A stretch of 64,000 nucleotides of DNA from Pseudoalteromonas ruthenica (GCF_008808095.1 NZ_CP023396.1:3205380-3269379), one strand, 5' to 3'. Positions 1 through 9,480 are shown, counted from the stretch's first letter. Notes: a model not told the origin generated them from the sequence alone. Translations and numbers: made by a program.

Positions 1-2049
1 GTACCGATTTTTATTGATGGAAGTTTACAATCGACCCACACTAACCGTGGGTATATGGGTACTTCTGAGCGCACCTACATTGATTCAGATCTCCTCAGTA
101 CAGTGCACATCAGCAAAGGAACCAATGTCAGTGCAGCGCCTTTCTCAGCCGGTGCGATTGGTGGTTCCGTGACTATGACCACGCTAACACCCGCTGATAT
201 TGTTAGTGGAGGTAAGCAGTATGGTGGGCTAATTAAGCTTAAAACCTACAACAACAATAAAATGCCCAACGTCAGCGATGATGCAAGGCAACAAAGTTAT
301 TATCAGATTAGCAATGACAGCGATGTCACCGATTTTAATCACGGCTCTGTGCTTGTAGCCTCTGCGTTCGCCGGTCCACAACTCAGCGCCGTACTTGCGT
401 ACAGCGATAAGAAAACAGGGAATTACTTTGCCGGCTCTCATGGCTACCACGAATTTGTCGAACACAACGATTGGGGCGACGTTTTACCGCCAGTAAACCG
501 TGGCGGTGAAGTGGTTAATACTAGCTTTGAGAGTCAATCGGCTCTGGCCAAACTGAGCTACCAGCCCAGCGATGAGCACCTATTTGAACTCAATACCCGC
601 CACCATCAGCAAAAAGCCGGGGAGATGCTCGCGTCTTATTGGTATAAACAGCGGGCTGACGATATTTGGCAACTTCCAGATGGCTCTTGGGAAGTCATGC
701 CCGAAGGCGTCGAAACCATGCCACAGTGGCAGCCCGGCACGGCACAGGTTAATACAGTGAGTGCTAGCTACCGTTTTCTACCGACAAATAATGCGCTTTT
801 CGATGTTCGCGTGAACGCTTGGAGCACACATGCCAAGTTAGAACAATACAATGCGCTAGGCAGTAACTTTGGCCCCAATGCCCTGCAATACTTCCACAAA
901 TACACGAATAAACGTCATGGTATTGGCGCATACAATACCGCCTCTTTGATGCTCGCCAACACGTTACCGACTACGCTCACTTATGGCTTGTCTTGGCAAT
1001 CTGAACGTTTGCAGCCAGAAAAGGACGCTGCTAATTACTTTTATGGCGACCAGCCCACTTCTCGCAATGGTAAACAAGTTAAGCGCAGTGCATTTATAGA
1101 TGCTGAATTTGATCTTGCGCCGTTCGAGTTAGCCCTTAACTTTAGCCATCACGATTCCGAAACTGAAGATTACCAAGATCATTACAGACTCGAGTTCAAC
1201 GGCAAAACTGACGCAATCGCGCAGCTAACCTATCGCTTTTCCAATAACGCCTATGTATTGGCTAAATATAGCAGCGCCTATCGCATGCCGAATGTCTATG
1301 AAACAACCGTCTCCAACGAGGTGTTTTCATATTCACCGTACTACCCACTCTCACCGGAGCAAACGAAATCATTTGAACTAACTCTGGGTCAGCAACTCTC
1401 CGACTTACTAACGCCAAAGGACACCCTTGCCTGGTCAGCCACCTATTTCCACACCCGTATTGATGACATGCTAGGAACCGCGCAGTTAGCCAATCCAGAC
1501 CCTCAGGCGCAGGGATGGCAAAAATCAGCATTCACCTTTACCAATTACGATAGCTTTACCCTTCCAGGTATTGAATTAACAGTTAATTATCGCGGTGCCC
1601 AATTCTATGGCTCTATCGCTTATACCCAATATACGGGGGCACAGATCTGCGCCACTGATGCGGCTGCGTTTAACGACGCTCAGCGCTGCAGTGCGCAAGG
1701 TTTCTCTGGCAGCCTAACGCCACTGCGTATTCCACCGAAACGAAAGTTGGTTGCCACTCTAGGTAAAACCTTCTTTGCTGATACGCTTGATGCTGGCGTG
1801 ATTTACAAGGGGCATTCGCAAAAATATCATCCGGGCGGATTTTTAGTAGGCACCGGAGTTGATGCATTACAAAGGATTCCTGCCAGTTACCAGCTAGATA
1901 TGTACCTTGATTACAAGATAAATGACGCACTATCAAGCTCCCTTGCTATCACTAACGTAACCGATCGATACGTGGTTTCCTCGGGATCAATTGTTGCCAT
2001 GCCAGAGCCGGGACGAACTGTCACGGTCGCTTTGGAAGTGAAACTTTGA
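1..2049 (+). CDS. TonB-dependent haem-type outer-membrane receptor, 5' end outside window
   Basis: The reading frame is open from base 1, so the true start lies upstream; 682 residues are visible. It opens inside the plug domain (VPIFIDG, then KGTNVSAAPFSAGAIGG and SVTM) and continues through a long beta-barrel. A segment YRMPNVYE followed by LSPEQTKSFEL resembles the FRAP/NPNL region of haem and haemoglobin receptors. Such receptors import ligand across the outer membrane using TonB-ExbBD energy. The next gene, 87 bases on, is a haem oxygenase, which supports haem as the ligand. The first ATG in frame (base 55) is internal and is not the start. The ligand assignment is an inference; the receptor family is clear. 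Confidence 0.88.
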   Translation, partial: VPIFIDGSLQSTHTNRGYMGTSERTYIDSDLLSTVHISKGTNVSAAPFSAGAIGGSVTMTTLTPADIVSGGKQYGGLIKLKTYNNNKMPNVSDDARQQSYYQISNDSDVTDFNHGSVLVASAFAGPQLSAVLAYSDKKTGNYFAGSHGYHEFVEHNDWGDVLPPVNRGGEVVNTSFESQSALAKLSYQPSDEHLFELNTRHHQQKAGEMLASYWYKQRADDIWQLPDGSWEVMPEGVETMPQWQPGTAQVNTVSASYRFLPTNNALFDVRVNAWSTHAKLEQYNALGSNFGPNALQYFHKYTNKRHGIGAYNTASLMLANTLPTTLTYGLSWQSERLQPEKDAANYFYGDQPTSRNGKQVKRSAFIDAEFDLAPFELALNFSHHDSETEDYQDHYRLEFNGKTDAIAQLTYRFSNNAYVLAKYSSAYRMPNVYETTVSNEVFSYSPYYPLSPEQTKSFELTLGQQLSDLLTPKDTLAWSATYFHTRIDDMLGTAQLANPDPQAQGWQKSAFTFTNYDSFTLPGIELTVNYRGAQFYGSIAYTQYTGAQICATDAAAFNDAQRCSAQGFSGSLTPLRIPPKRKLVATLGKTFFADTLDAGVIYKGHSQKYHPGGFLVGTGVDALQRIPASYQLDMYLDYKINDALSSSLAITNVTDRYVVSSGSIVAMPEPGRTVTVALEVKL

Positions 2050-2056
2050 TGGTCAC

Positions 2057-2082
2057 TCACCAGTGCCGCCATGCGCTGGTGA
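2057..2082. other. hairpin between receptor and haem oxygenase genes
   Basis: TCACCAG at 2057-2063 pairs with CTGGTGA at 2076-2082 around a 12-base loop, directly after the receptor stop codon. There is no U-tract, so it looks like an mRNA processing or stabilising hairpin rather than a full terminator. It could lower expression of the downstream haem oxygenase. Confidence 0.4.
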
Positions 2083-2136
2083 CTTACATTCACACCTTAT
2101 ACCTATAAACCGTTTAAAGACTACCCGGAGTAATAC

Positions 2137-2730
2137 ATGACCCATAGCGATACCCTACTCTCTCGCAGTGAACGCCTTAAGCAAAGCACTCACGACTTGC
2201 ATGAGAAAATTGATACCACCATTATGGCCAAGCACCCCTTCGAAAGTACCGAAAACTATTTACGCTTCCTGTCTTTGCAGTTTTATTTTCTGCGCGATGT
2301 GGAGGTTCTTTACACTCATCCCGCATTGCTTGAATGCATTGATGATCTGCCCATGCGCTCACGCATCAGGTTATTGGAGCAAGATTTTTTCGACCTCGGC
2401 TATCCTTTACCCAGTGGTCGTTTAGAGCCAGTGTTAAGTGATACCACAGAATTAGCTCACGCTTTAGGTTGGCTGTACGTGGTAGAGGGCTCTAAAGTGG
2501 GCGCGGCAATGCTGGGTCAGCAAGTACAAAAGAAGTTATCTTTAAATGGTGAATACGGCGCACGCTTTCTTGCTGGACCGGGCGCAGGACGTGGCAGTGC
2601 CTGGCGACATCTAGTACACTTAATTGACAACATTGAGCTCGATGCGTACCAAGAAGAAGCCATTGTGTTTGGCGCGCGTCAAGCATTTACGCGCTTTCAG
2701 CTTTATCAAGCACAAGTGTATTCAGGGTAA
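2137..2730 (+). CDS. biliverdin-producing haem oxygenase (HemO/PigA-like)
   Basis: This 197-aa protein has the size of bacterial haem oxygenases. Near the N-terminus it has HDLHEKID, whose second histidine is the likely proximal haem ligand, and around residue 110 it has ALGWLYVVEGSKVGAAML, the distal-helix signature region. The enzyme opens the haem ring to release iron and biliverdin in the cytoplasm. It follows a haem-type TonB receptor on the same strand, so the pair probably imports haem and extracts its iron. A GGAG-like site precedes the ATG. Iron (Fur) control is likely for such genes, but any promoter lies outside the window. Confidence 0.85.
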   Translation: MTHSDTLLSRSERLKQSTHDLHEKIDTTIMAKHPFESTENYLRFLSLQFYFLRDVEVLYTHPALLECIDDLPMRSRIRLLEQDFFDLGYPLPSGRLEPVLSDTTELAHALGWLYVVEGSKVGAAMLGQQVQKKLSLNGEYGARFLAGPGAGRGSAWRHLVHLIDNIELDAYQEEAIVFGARQAFTRFQLYQAQVYSG

Positions 2731-2741
2731 CGGAAGTACAA

Positions 2742-3236
2742 GTGAGCAAAACCACTGCTGCGGGTCTGATGACCCGCTATAAAAACTACTGCTTACAAGG
2801 CCTAGGGCTTGGTTTTGTTGGCCTCGGTGTCATTGGTATTGCGCTGCCAGTGATGCCCACCACCATTTTCTTTATTCTCGCCTTGGCATGTTTCACTCAT
2901 TCCTCACAACGCCTGGAAGAATGGCTACTCAATCACGCGCGCTTCGGGCCAATTTTACACAACTGGCAGAGCCATAAAGTAGTGCCACATAAAGCCAAGT
3001 GGCTCGCCGCGATAGGAATGAGCATAGGCCTATATTTTATGATGCATTCCTCTGCCCCGACGTGGGCTGTTGCGATAGTTGCGGCAATTGAAGCCTTGGT
3101 ATTGGCCTATTTAGCTTATTGCCCAAGCTATCCTCAACAACCTGCGCACCGCGCTCGCGCCATCATTGCCGTTGTAAGCGCAATGCTATTTCTAGGTGGG
3201 TGTTGCCTTATGGCCTGGCTAATGAATAAATTTTAG
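2742..3236 (+). CDS. DUF454 (YbaN-like) inner-membrane protein
   Basis: This 164-aa protein has the DUF454 signature GLGVIGIALPVMPTTIFFILALACF, split by my reading into GLGVIGIALPVMPTT and the membrane helix after it. The conserved helix-end segment HARFGPILHNW follows, then two or three more hydrophobic helices. The start is GTG, 11 bases after the haem oxygenase stop, with GGAAG in front. Tight spacing suggests co-transcription with the haem genes; DUF454 genes are seen beside haem-uptake genes in other proteobacteria. The biochemical role is not known. Confidence 0.8.
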   Translation: MSKTTAAGLMTRYKNYCLQGLGLGFVGLGVIGIALPVMPTTIFFILALACFTHSSQRLEEWLLNHARFGPILHNWQSHKVVPHKAKWLAAIGMSIGLYFMMHSSAPTWAVAIVAAIEALVLAYLAYCPSYPQQPAHRARAIIAVVSAMLFLGGCCLMAWLMNKF

Positions 3237-3329
3237 TCACCCTCTTCACATGTTCTCGCTTAAACTTTAAGCTAGCTAAGGAAGGTGTTTCGCACCGCCA
3301 TTTTTTATTACTGTAAACAAGGATGTATT

Positions 3330-3773
3330 ATGCTTAAAACCATACCAGTGATACTGGCGCTGGCAGCCAGTGCTTCAATTGAAGCCAAAGAGGTGATTCA
3401 CGCCGATGTGAAAGTGCACTACCTAGTAAGCCAAGACGGGGAGCAGCTTTGGCAGCCACTTGATACCATAAATACCCCCCGCTACCCTATTGAACTAGCA
3501 CGGGATGGAATTGCTGGCTGTGCAGTTGTAGGCTTTGATATTAGCCCTGAAGGCAAGCCTAAAAATATCGAGGTCATTGCTCGCCAGCCACAGCGTCATG
3601 CTCGGGAGCTTCGTAAAGCAACACGCGAGTACATTCGCAATTGGCAATTGCCATCCAGAGAAAGTAGCGAGGATCTGCCTATGGCTTTACGCTTCGATTA
3701 TTGCATTGGCGGTAAAAATGACGAACAAGCCCAGGCTTTATGCGCTAAGGCGATTACCAAACCCTGCGCTTAG
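3330..3773 (+). CDS. small secreted TonB C-terminal-domain protein
   Basis: I chose the ATG at 3330 because AAGGA lies just before it and the product then begins with a signal peptide (MLKTIPVILALAASASIEA). The frame is open further upstream, to 3285. The mature part (147 aa in all) resembles a free TonB C-terminal domain: YPIELARDGIAGCAVVGFDI, then ISPEGKPKNIEVI and a C-terminal pair of strands. It lacks the transmembrane anchor and proline-rich linker of a true TonB, so it is probably periplasmic and cannot itself transmit energy from ExbBD. Four cysteines could form disulfides. Function unknown. Confidence 0.65.
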   Translation: MLKTIPVILALAASASIEAKEVIHADVKVHYLVSQDGEQLWQPLDTINTPRYPIELARDGIAGCAVVGFDISPEGKPKNIEVIARQPQRHARELRKATREYIRNWQLPSRESSEDLPMALRFDYCIGGKNDEQAQALCAKAITKPCA

Positions 3774-3785
3774 CCACGATCAATT

Positions 3786-5645
3786 ATGCGCCACAAGCCC
3801 ATCGTTATTGTGCTTATTACTGTTACGGCGATGTGGCTTGCTTGGCAGAAATTATTACCAATCGAGCAACAAACGCACGAAACCAGCACACCAAGGGTTA
3901 CAAGCTCAACGAGCTTTACGGTTGATAAAGAGCCAGTGCTATCACTCAGTGATGCGTCCACTTCACTAGCAAAGCCCAGCATCCATCAATGCACCAACGA
4001 ATTGGCCCAGTATGAAAATCAACGACTCAGGTATTTCACCACTTTGAACTACCAAGCCCTATTACGCCAAGGGTACTCCTTAGATCAAGTCACTCTCGCT
4101 ATCGCGCACTTTCTCGGGCCAAGCCATGCAACAACATGGCGCTATCAACAATTAAAAGCCAATACGCAAATGGCGCAGCGAATCGCGACTGCAAGCCAAC
4201 AATTCAGTGAAAATACCGCAACGGAGCTACTCGTTCAGCCCCACTCTCCACAACCTTGGCTACTGGAAAAGTTAGCTCATCCTTCATTCTCCCTCGCGCC
4301 AGGGCAACAGTTATATGTCGACGATATAGCCTGGCTAATTAGTAATATTGACATTTTAGATGCGCAGATTGTCACCGTTATTAAGCACTTTGATGATATT
4401 AACCTCGTCGTATCACAAGATTATGCTGATGCCTTGCGGTTAATTGATTTAGCCGCCAGAGCAGGACGAATAGAGGTGGTTAAAGCCCTATTAAACAAAG
4501 GGGCCACGCTGAGTGACGACAATTATCTGCCTTCCACATTAGAGTGGGCAATATGGGGGTTGAGTAACGCTCCACAGTCTCGTTGGCCGGATTATGTCGA
4601 GGTGATTGAGTTATTGACCAGCCAGGGGGCTAGAGCAGCATTTATCTACAACGAAAAGGGCGACATTATTGAAGCGCAGGGGCGTCGCTTTAAGTTGACC
4701 GCTGAGCGTATACAGCAAATATATACCCACCACCAACTCGATTTTGACAGCCTATGGCAAAGAGATGCTTTGCACTTGGACCTTGCTCAGCCGCTGATTC
4801 AACAACTGCAGCAGCGCGCCGACCAGCAACTGGTTATAAGCCAACAATTGAAGAGCCGTTTAAGCCAATGCCCTAGTTTACTGAGAGAGTTTCGTACTGA
4901 CTGGCAACCGCTCGGGTTAGCGCATGCTCTGGCACAGGTGAGTTACGAAGACGACGTTGATTTGGCCGCGTTGAATGCTCGCTCCGTGCAACTTTACGAG
5001 TGTTACACCCGCAACCAAGCGCGCAACGCCGAGCGTACCGTTCATCACAGTCAAGCTGCAAAAGCTTATTTAAAGGTGCTGCGCAGAGAGGGGTTAGAGG
5101 CCGCCTTAGCATCGTTATATCAGCAACCACTCACCGAGGCGTTACGCCGAGATCTATTTTACGCCTCACTGAGCCGCGTCGGGGCACAGTCATTCACACG
5201 ACTGCAGAGCTCACAACTGGGTCAATCCCAGCTGGACTACGTGCGCTTGCCCGCAGGTTTGACGCTCCCGCAACTACGGGAGTATTTGCCGCGATTCGAT
5301 AGTCACGGACATTCGCTACTGTATTATGCGATTAGCCACTACGATACCGAGCTACTAACGCAATTAGTGGCCGCTGGCGTCCCCTACCATCAAGGCATAA
5401 CCGCGATGGATCCGCTTGCCCTGAGCCTACAGGGCATTGAGCTATTCGCGGGCCAAGCACCGAGCTTGCAGGTACTCGATGAGGTGATGACCTATCAACC
5501 TCCGCTTACACCCTGGCACCGTAGTATGTTGGCACTCATCGCCCGCAAAAACCCAACACTATACCAGCAGTTGCACACTCGTCACCCACAGCTACGCCAT
5601 CAAGACGCGCCACTGCCTGAGTATGACTGTAGCAGCCAGTTTTAG
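3786..5645 (+). CDS. membrane-anchored or secreted ankyrin-repeat protein
   Basis: This 619-aa protein starts with a hydrophobic anchor or signal (IVIVLITVTAMWLAW). Ankyrin-like repeats can be seen around residues 215-280 (LIDLAARAGRIEVVKALLNKG) and again near residues 505-550 (GHSLLYYAISHYDTELLTQL, then VAAGVPYH). The region between is helical and rich in Gln and Leu, with no catalytic motif that I recognise. It begins 12 bases after the TonB-domain gene and is probably in the same operon. Ankyrin repeats bind proteins; its partner is unknown. Its stop is 18 bases from the convergent CMD gene. Confidence 0.6.
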   Translation: MRHKPIVIVLITVTAMWLAWQKLLPIEQQTHETSTPRVTSSTSFTVDKEPVLSLSDASTSLAKPSIHQCTNELAQYENQRLRYFTTLNYQALLRQGYSLDQVTLAIAHFLGPSHATTWRYQQLKANTQMAQRIATASQQFSENTATELLVQPHSPQPWLLEKLAHPSFSLAPGQQLYVDDIAWLISNIDILDAQIVTVIKHFDDINLVVSQDYADALRLIDLAARAGRIEVVKALLNKGATLSDDNYLPSTLEWAIWGLSNAPQSRWPDYVEVIELLTSQGARAAFIYNEKGDIIEAQGRRFKLTAERIQQIYTHHQLDFDSLWQRDALHLDLAQPLIQQLQQRADQQLVISQQLKSRLSQCPSLLREFRTDWQPLGLAHALAQVSYEDDVDLAALNARSVQLYECYTRNQARNAERTVHHSQAAKAYLKVLRREGLEAALASLYQQPLTEALRRDLFYASLSRVGAQSFTRLQSSQLGQSQLDYVRLPAGLTLPQLREYLPRFDSHGHSLLYYAISHYDTELLTQLVAAGVPYHQGITAMDPLALSLQGIELFAGQAPSLQVLDEVMTYQPPLTPWHRSMLALIARKNPTLYQQLHTRHPQLRHQDAPLPEYDCSSQF

Positions 5646-5663
5646 CTAAGCTGCTTGCCCTCA

Positions 5664-6089
5664 CTAAAAGTCAAAGCCGATGGCCACTCGATTCCAGCCG
5701 TTAATTTGAATAATAACCGCGCATAAAGCCACTATTTGCTCAGTATTGTAGTGCGCCTGCAGTCTTTCCATACTCTCTCCAAGCTGCTCATGTTTGCCAA
5801 GCACAGTTAATGCCTCAGCCCATTGCAGCGCCGCCCATTGAGTCGCTGTAAAAGTTGATGCCGCTGGCGAGTTTAGCAATGCAGCTATCGTCGCCTCAGT
5901 AATATTGCTTTGCTGGGCTTCACGAGTATGCATGGCAATACAAAAGCGGCAGCCATTAATAGCCGATACACGCAAACGCACCATATGTATTAACTCTGGC
6001 TCAAGTTGATGCTCTGCGGATTCGGTCATCGCCATCAATGCTTCAGGGAGTTGTGGTAATAGTTGATAAAGCTGCTGCTGAGATAGCAT
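5664..6089 (-). CDS. carboxymuconolactone decarboxylase / AhpD-like protein
   Basis: This 141-aa protein carries the AhpD-like active-site pattern INGCRFCIAMHTREA: a CxxC pair followed by His, as in alkylhydroperoxidase-type members. The flanking helices (LMAMTESAEHQLEP and WAALQWAEAL) fit the CMD fold. It is divergent from doxX; the shared 190-bp intergenic region holds a palindrome also found before the second pirin gene. A role in peroxide or electrophile reduction is inferred from CxxC and neighbours; the substrate is unknown. Confidence 0.8.
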   Translation of the reverse strand: MLSQQQLYQLLPQLPEALMAMTESAEHQLEPELIHMVRLRVSAINGCRFCIAMHTREAQQSNITEATIAALLNSPAASTFTATQWAALQWAEALTVLGKHEQLGESMERLQAHYNTEQIVALCAVIIQINGWNRVAIGFDF

Positions 6090-6161
6090 GGTTAGTTCCT
6101 CCTATGAATAATCACTATCAGCTTACAGCGCGCCACAGTGGAGCACTTGAACGTTTACGTC

Positions 6162-6188
6162 ATTTCATTCTTTTAAAACGAACGAAAT
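6162..6188. promoter_or_regulatory. near-palindromic operator, copy 1, between CMD and doxX genes
   Basis: A 27-bp near-palindrome spans this site. Its 19-bp core at 6167-6185 (ATTCTTTTAAAACGAACGA) matches 10388-10406 at 17 of 19 positions. Both copies are followed by TTTAACT and an ATTTT-type AT-rich stretch before a gene start. The LysR-family regulator encoded at 9481-10365 is the obvious candidate to bind both. The repeat is seen directly; the regulator assignment is inferred. Confidence 0.6.
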
Positions 6189-6279
6189 AGCGCAATTTAA
6201 CTAATTTTCATTCTCTCAGGTTAAACCTATAGTGATTACATCGCCACTGCGGTGGCACACTTTTATCGAGGAGAGAACC

Positions 6280-6699
6280 ATGAATATCATTAACATCATC
6301 CACACCGAAGCCTTTAACAACATTACCAAGCTACTTGCTCGTTTTGCTTTAGCAGCGCTGTTTATACTTACAGGACTCAGTAAGGTTGAGTTTTACGATG
6401 CTACCGCCCAGTACATGGCAACAATGGGTGTACCCGGCGTCTTACTGCCTTTAGTTATTGCTCTTGAGGTGATTGGCGGCGCAATGGTGGTACTAGGTCT
6501 ACTTACCCGCTTAACCGCACTGGCCTTCGCCATTTTTAGTATCGTCAGCGCCTTACTATTCCACTTTGACTTGGGTGAGCAAACACAGTTTTTGATGTTT
6601 TATAAAAATATCGCCATTGCCGGTGGCTTTTTAGCTCTCGCAGCTAGTGGCGCAGGAAAATACAGCCTAGATCAGCTATTACTTAAAGACCGCAGTTAA
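6280..6699 (+). CDS. DoxX-family membrane protein
   Basis: I chose the ATG at 6280 because GAGGAGAG stands directly before it; the frame extends back to 6232 without a ribosome site. The 139-aa product has the four-helix DoxX pattern: LLARFALAALFILTGLSKV in helix 1, IALEVIGGAMVVLGLLTR in helix 2, and two further helices ending in IAIAGGFLALAASG. DoxX proteins are integral membrane proteins often linked to redox or thiol stress genes. Here it lies between a CMD gene and a pirin gene and downstream of operator copy 1. Confidence 0.82.
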   Translation: MNIINIIHTEAFNNITKLLARFALAALFILTGLSKVEFYDATAQYMATMGVPGVLLPLVIALEVIGGAMVVLGLLTRLTALAFAIFSIVSALLFHFDLGEQTQFLMFYKNIAIAGGFLALAASGAGKYSLDQLLLKDRS

Positions 6700-6742
6700 G
6701 AGCACAGAGCCAGTGCTAAGGCGCTGGCTCACCCCATATACT

Positions 6743-7594
6743 ATGGCAAAAATACTAGAAGCAACACAGCACAACATTGGTGGCCTCACGGTCAAGCGGA
6801 TACTGCCGCACCTAGAAAAGAAAATGGTTGGCCCCTTTATCTTCTTTGACCATATGGGCCCCACCACCTTTGCACCTGGACAAGGTGTGAATGTTCGCCC
6901 GCACCCACACATAGGTCTCTCTACCCTCACTTACTTATTTACTGGCAGCTTGTTACATCGCGACTCGCTAGGAAATCACGTTGAGGTAAGCCCTGGCGAT
7001 GTTAATTGGATGACCGCAGGGCGCGGTATCGTCCATTCTGAGCGCGAGTCGATAGAAGTCCGGGCCAGTCACCACGATATAAATGGCTTACAATGCTGGG
7101 TCGCGCTACCGCCAACTTTATGTGAAATTGCACCTAGTTTTACACATATCAATAAGGCCGCCTTGCCACAGCGTATTGTTGATGGGGTCACCATGCGCCT
7201 TATTGCTGGCGATGCCTTTGCTATGAGTTCCCCGGTAAAAACCTACTCACCGCTGTTTTACCTCGATATTATCGCCACGGCTCATAGCCGTATTGCGCAC
7301 CCTAACCCGCTGCAAGAAGCGGCCATCTACGTTATTTTTGGCGCTGTCGAAGTAGGCGAGATCACTGCAACAGCTCATCAGTTTGTGCTTCTGCAAGAGG
7401 CGGACACCGAGCTCAAATGCCAAAGTGACTGTCGCTTTATTCTGCTCGGTGGCAATGCCTTTAATAAAGCGCCTTATTTGCACTGGAATTTTGTTGCTTA
7501 CAGCCGCGAGCGCATCGAGCAAGCTAAATCGGATTGGCAACAACGCCTCTTTGCCGATATTCCCGGAGACGATAACGAGTTTATACCGTTGTAA
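6743..7594 (+). CDS. pirin-family cupin protein (first copy)
   Basis: This is a two-domain bicupin of 283 aa. The N-terminal cupin holds the pirin metal-site pattern RPHPHIGLSTLTYL with two His, then ITHRDSLG-like LLHRDSLGNHVEV, and GRGIVHSER, whose His completes the site. I prefer the ATG at 6743; a GTG at 6713 lies inside a hairpin (AGCCAG...CTGGCT, 6708-6729) and has no ribosome site. Pirins bind Fe and some act as quercetinases or redox sensors. It follows doxX and precedes a Kef-type antiporter. Confidence 0.85.
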   Translation: MAKILEATQHNIGGLTVKRILPHLEKKMVGPFIFFDHMGPTTFAPGQGVNVRPHPHIGLSTLTYLFTGSLLHRDSLGNHVEVSPGDVNWMTAGRGIVHSERESIEVRASHHDINGLQCWVALPPTLCEIAPSFTHINKAALPQRIVDGVTMRLIAGDAFAMSSPVKTYSPLFYLDIIATAHSRIAHPNPLQEAAIYVIFGAVEVGEITATAHQFVLLQEADTELKCQSDCRFILLGGNAFNKAPYLHWNFVAYSRERIEQAKSDWQQRLFADIPGDDNEFIPL

Positions 7595-7650
7595 TTAGTT
7601 TGTAGTTCCGCCACTCTAAGTGGCCTAACCGTGATTGAGTAGGATAACCT

Positions 7651-9480
7651 ATGTTATTGATGGCCCTTATTTATTTGGGAGCAGCGATTATTGCCGTGCC
7701 CCTTGCAAAACGCCTTGGTTTGGGCTCGGTATTAGGTTATCTGCTCGCCGGTATCCTGATTGGCCCCTATGCCTTGGGCTTGGTCGGCGACCAAACCGAG
7801 GTGATGCACTTTGCCGAATTTGGCGTGGTGATGATGCTCTTTCTCGTCGGCCTAGAACTGCATCCGGCACGGCTTTGGCGCATGCGTCATGCCATTCTCG
7901 GCCTGGGTGGCTTGCAAGTCACCTTAACGGCGGCAGTGCTATTTGCCCTATGTTACTGGCTGTTGCCATTACCTTGGCAAAGCGCATTAGCCATTGGCTT
8001 GATGCTGGCGCTGTCATCCACCGCCATCGTCTTACAATCGCTCGAAGAAAAAGGCTGGTTGCGTATTGAGGCGGGACAAAACGCATTTTCGGTACTGTTA
8101 TTTCAGGATATCGCCGTTATACCCATGCTCGCCCTGCTGCCACTGTTGGCGTTTGCACCCACGTCCGAGGCAACGGCCCACAGTAACCTTATTCAAGACT
8201 TGCCAGTACTGGCGCAAGTAGGTATTTCCACCACTCTTATTGCCGCAATTATTCTCGCTGGCAAGTATGTATCCGCACCGCTGTTTAGGTTTATAGCAGA
8301 AACCCGTATGCGCGAAATCTTCACTGTGTTTGCGCTGTTCTTAGTGGTGGCGATCGCTTTGCTTATGCAGCTGGTGGGGCTGTCCCCGGCGTTAGGCACC
8401 TTTCTCGCGGGTGTGGTACTGGCAGAGAGTGACTTTCGTCATGAGTTAGAAGCCGATATCGAACCCTTTAAAGGGTTACTATTGGGGCTATTTTTTGTTG
8501 CCGTTGGCGCCAATATCGACTTTGCCTTGTTGGCCGACAACTTCGCTGACGTGTTGCTAATGGTGTTGATACTAATCACCGTTAAGGCAGTGATTCTATT
8601 TGCCCTTGCCCATATATTTAAGCTCGCAAGTGGTCACAAGCTGCTATTTACCCTGGCGCTCGCTCAAGGGGGCGAATTTGCTTTTGTGTTGCTGACCACC
8701 TCTTCATCACTGCAAATCTTAACCACCGAGCAAGTCAATCTAGTGACCTTGGTGGTGGCCATTTCGATGTTGATGGCCCCCCTTTTACTGATCCTTTATG
8801 AACGCTTACAACGTCGCAGCAATAGCAGTAATACACCGGCCTATGATAAACCCGAGCACATCGCGGCCAGCAAAAATGTGATCATCGCTGGCTATGGTCG
8901 CTTTGGCCAAGTCATAGGGCGCTTACTCAGCGCTCAGGGCTACGATATCACCGTGCTAGACCATAGCCCTAGCCAAATCGAGTTGTTGCGACGCTTTGGT
9001 ACGCAAGTTTTCTACGGCGATGCGGGCCGCAAAGAATTACTCGATGCTGCGGGTGCTGAACATGCGCAAATGCTCGTTATTGCCATTGATGATGCCGATA
9101 AAACCTTGACCATTATCGAGCTGGCGAAAAAACATTATCCGCACCTGAAATTGGTCGCTCGCGCACGTGATAGACGCCATGCTTACCAATTGATTGGTGC
9201 CGATATTGATGCCTTTAATCGTGAAACAGTCGACTCCGCCATTAACCTTGCCGTTGAGTCATTGCAACTACTAGGAAATAGCGAGCCCGATGCACAACGC
9301 GCCGGTGAGCTGTTTCGCAACCATGATCGGGAATCGCTATTGCAATTGGCTGAGTTGTGGGGCGATGATCACAGTTATGGTGTCGCGGTACGCCAGCGTA
9401 TGGACGATTTAAAACATGTGTTAGCGCAAGATAAGCAAGCACAACAGAAACTCAATACCTGTGATAATGGTGATTGTTAA
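7651..9480 (+). CDS. Kef-type K+/H+ antiporter (CPA2 family) with TrkA-N domain
   Basis: The 609-aa protein has about 12 N-terminal membrane helices (residues 1-385) with CPA2 landmarks such as GYLLAGILIGPY, LFLVGLEL and SSTAIVLQSLEEKG. From about residue 408 there is a RCK/TrkA-N domain with a Rossmann loop, VIIAGYGRFGQVIGRLL. Kef systems release K+ and acidify the cytoplasm when glutathione adducts of electrophiles bind, which fits the redox neighbours. AGGA lies 7 bases before the ATG. KefB and KefC cannot be told apart here, so no symbol is given. The next gene begins on the base after its stop. Confidence 0.88.
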   Translation: MLLMALIYLGAAIIAVPLAKRLGLGSVLGYLLAGILIGPYALGLVGDQTEVMHFAEFGVVMMLFLVGLELHPARLWRMRHAILGLGGLQVTLTAAVLFALCYWLLPLPWQSALAIGLMLALSSTAIVLQSLEEKGWLRIEAGQNAFSVLLFQDIAVIPMLALLPLLAFAPTSEATAHSNLIQDLPVLAQVGISTTLIAAIILAGKYVSAPLFRFIAETRMREIFTVFALFLVVAIALLMQLVGLSPALGTFLAGVVLAESDFRHELEADIEPFKGLLLGLFFVAVGANIDFALLADNFADVLLMVLILITVKAVILFALAHIFKLASGHKLLFTLALAQGGEFAFVLLTTSSSLQILTTEQVNLVTLVVAISMLMAPLLLILYERLQRRSNSSNTPAYDKPEHIAASKNVIIAGYGRFGQVIGRLLSAQGYDITVLDHSPSQIELLRRFGTQVFYGDAGRKELLDAAGAEHAQMLVIAIDDADKTLTIIELAKKHYPHLKLVARARDRRHAYQLIGADIDAFNRETVDSAINLAVESLQLLGNSEPDAQRAGELFRNHDRESLLQLAELWGDDHSYGVAVRQRMDDLKHVLAQDKQAQQKLNTCDNGDC

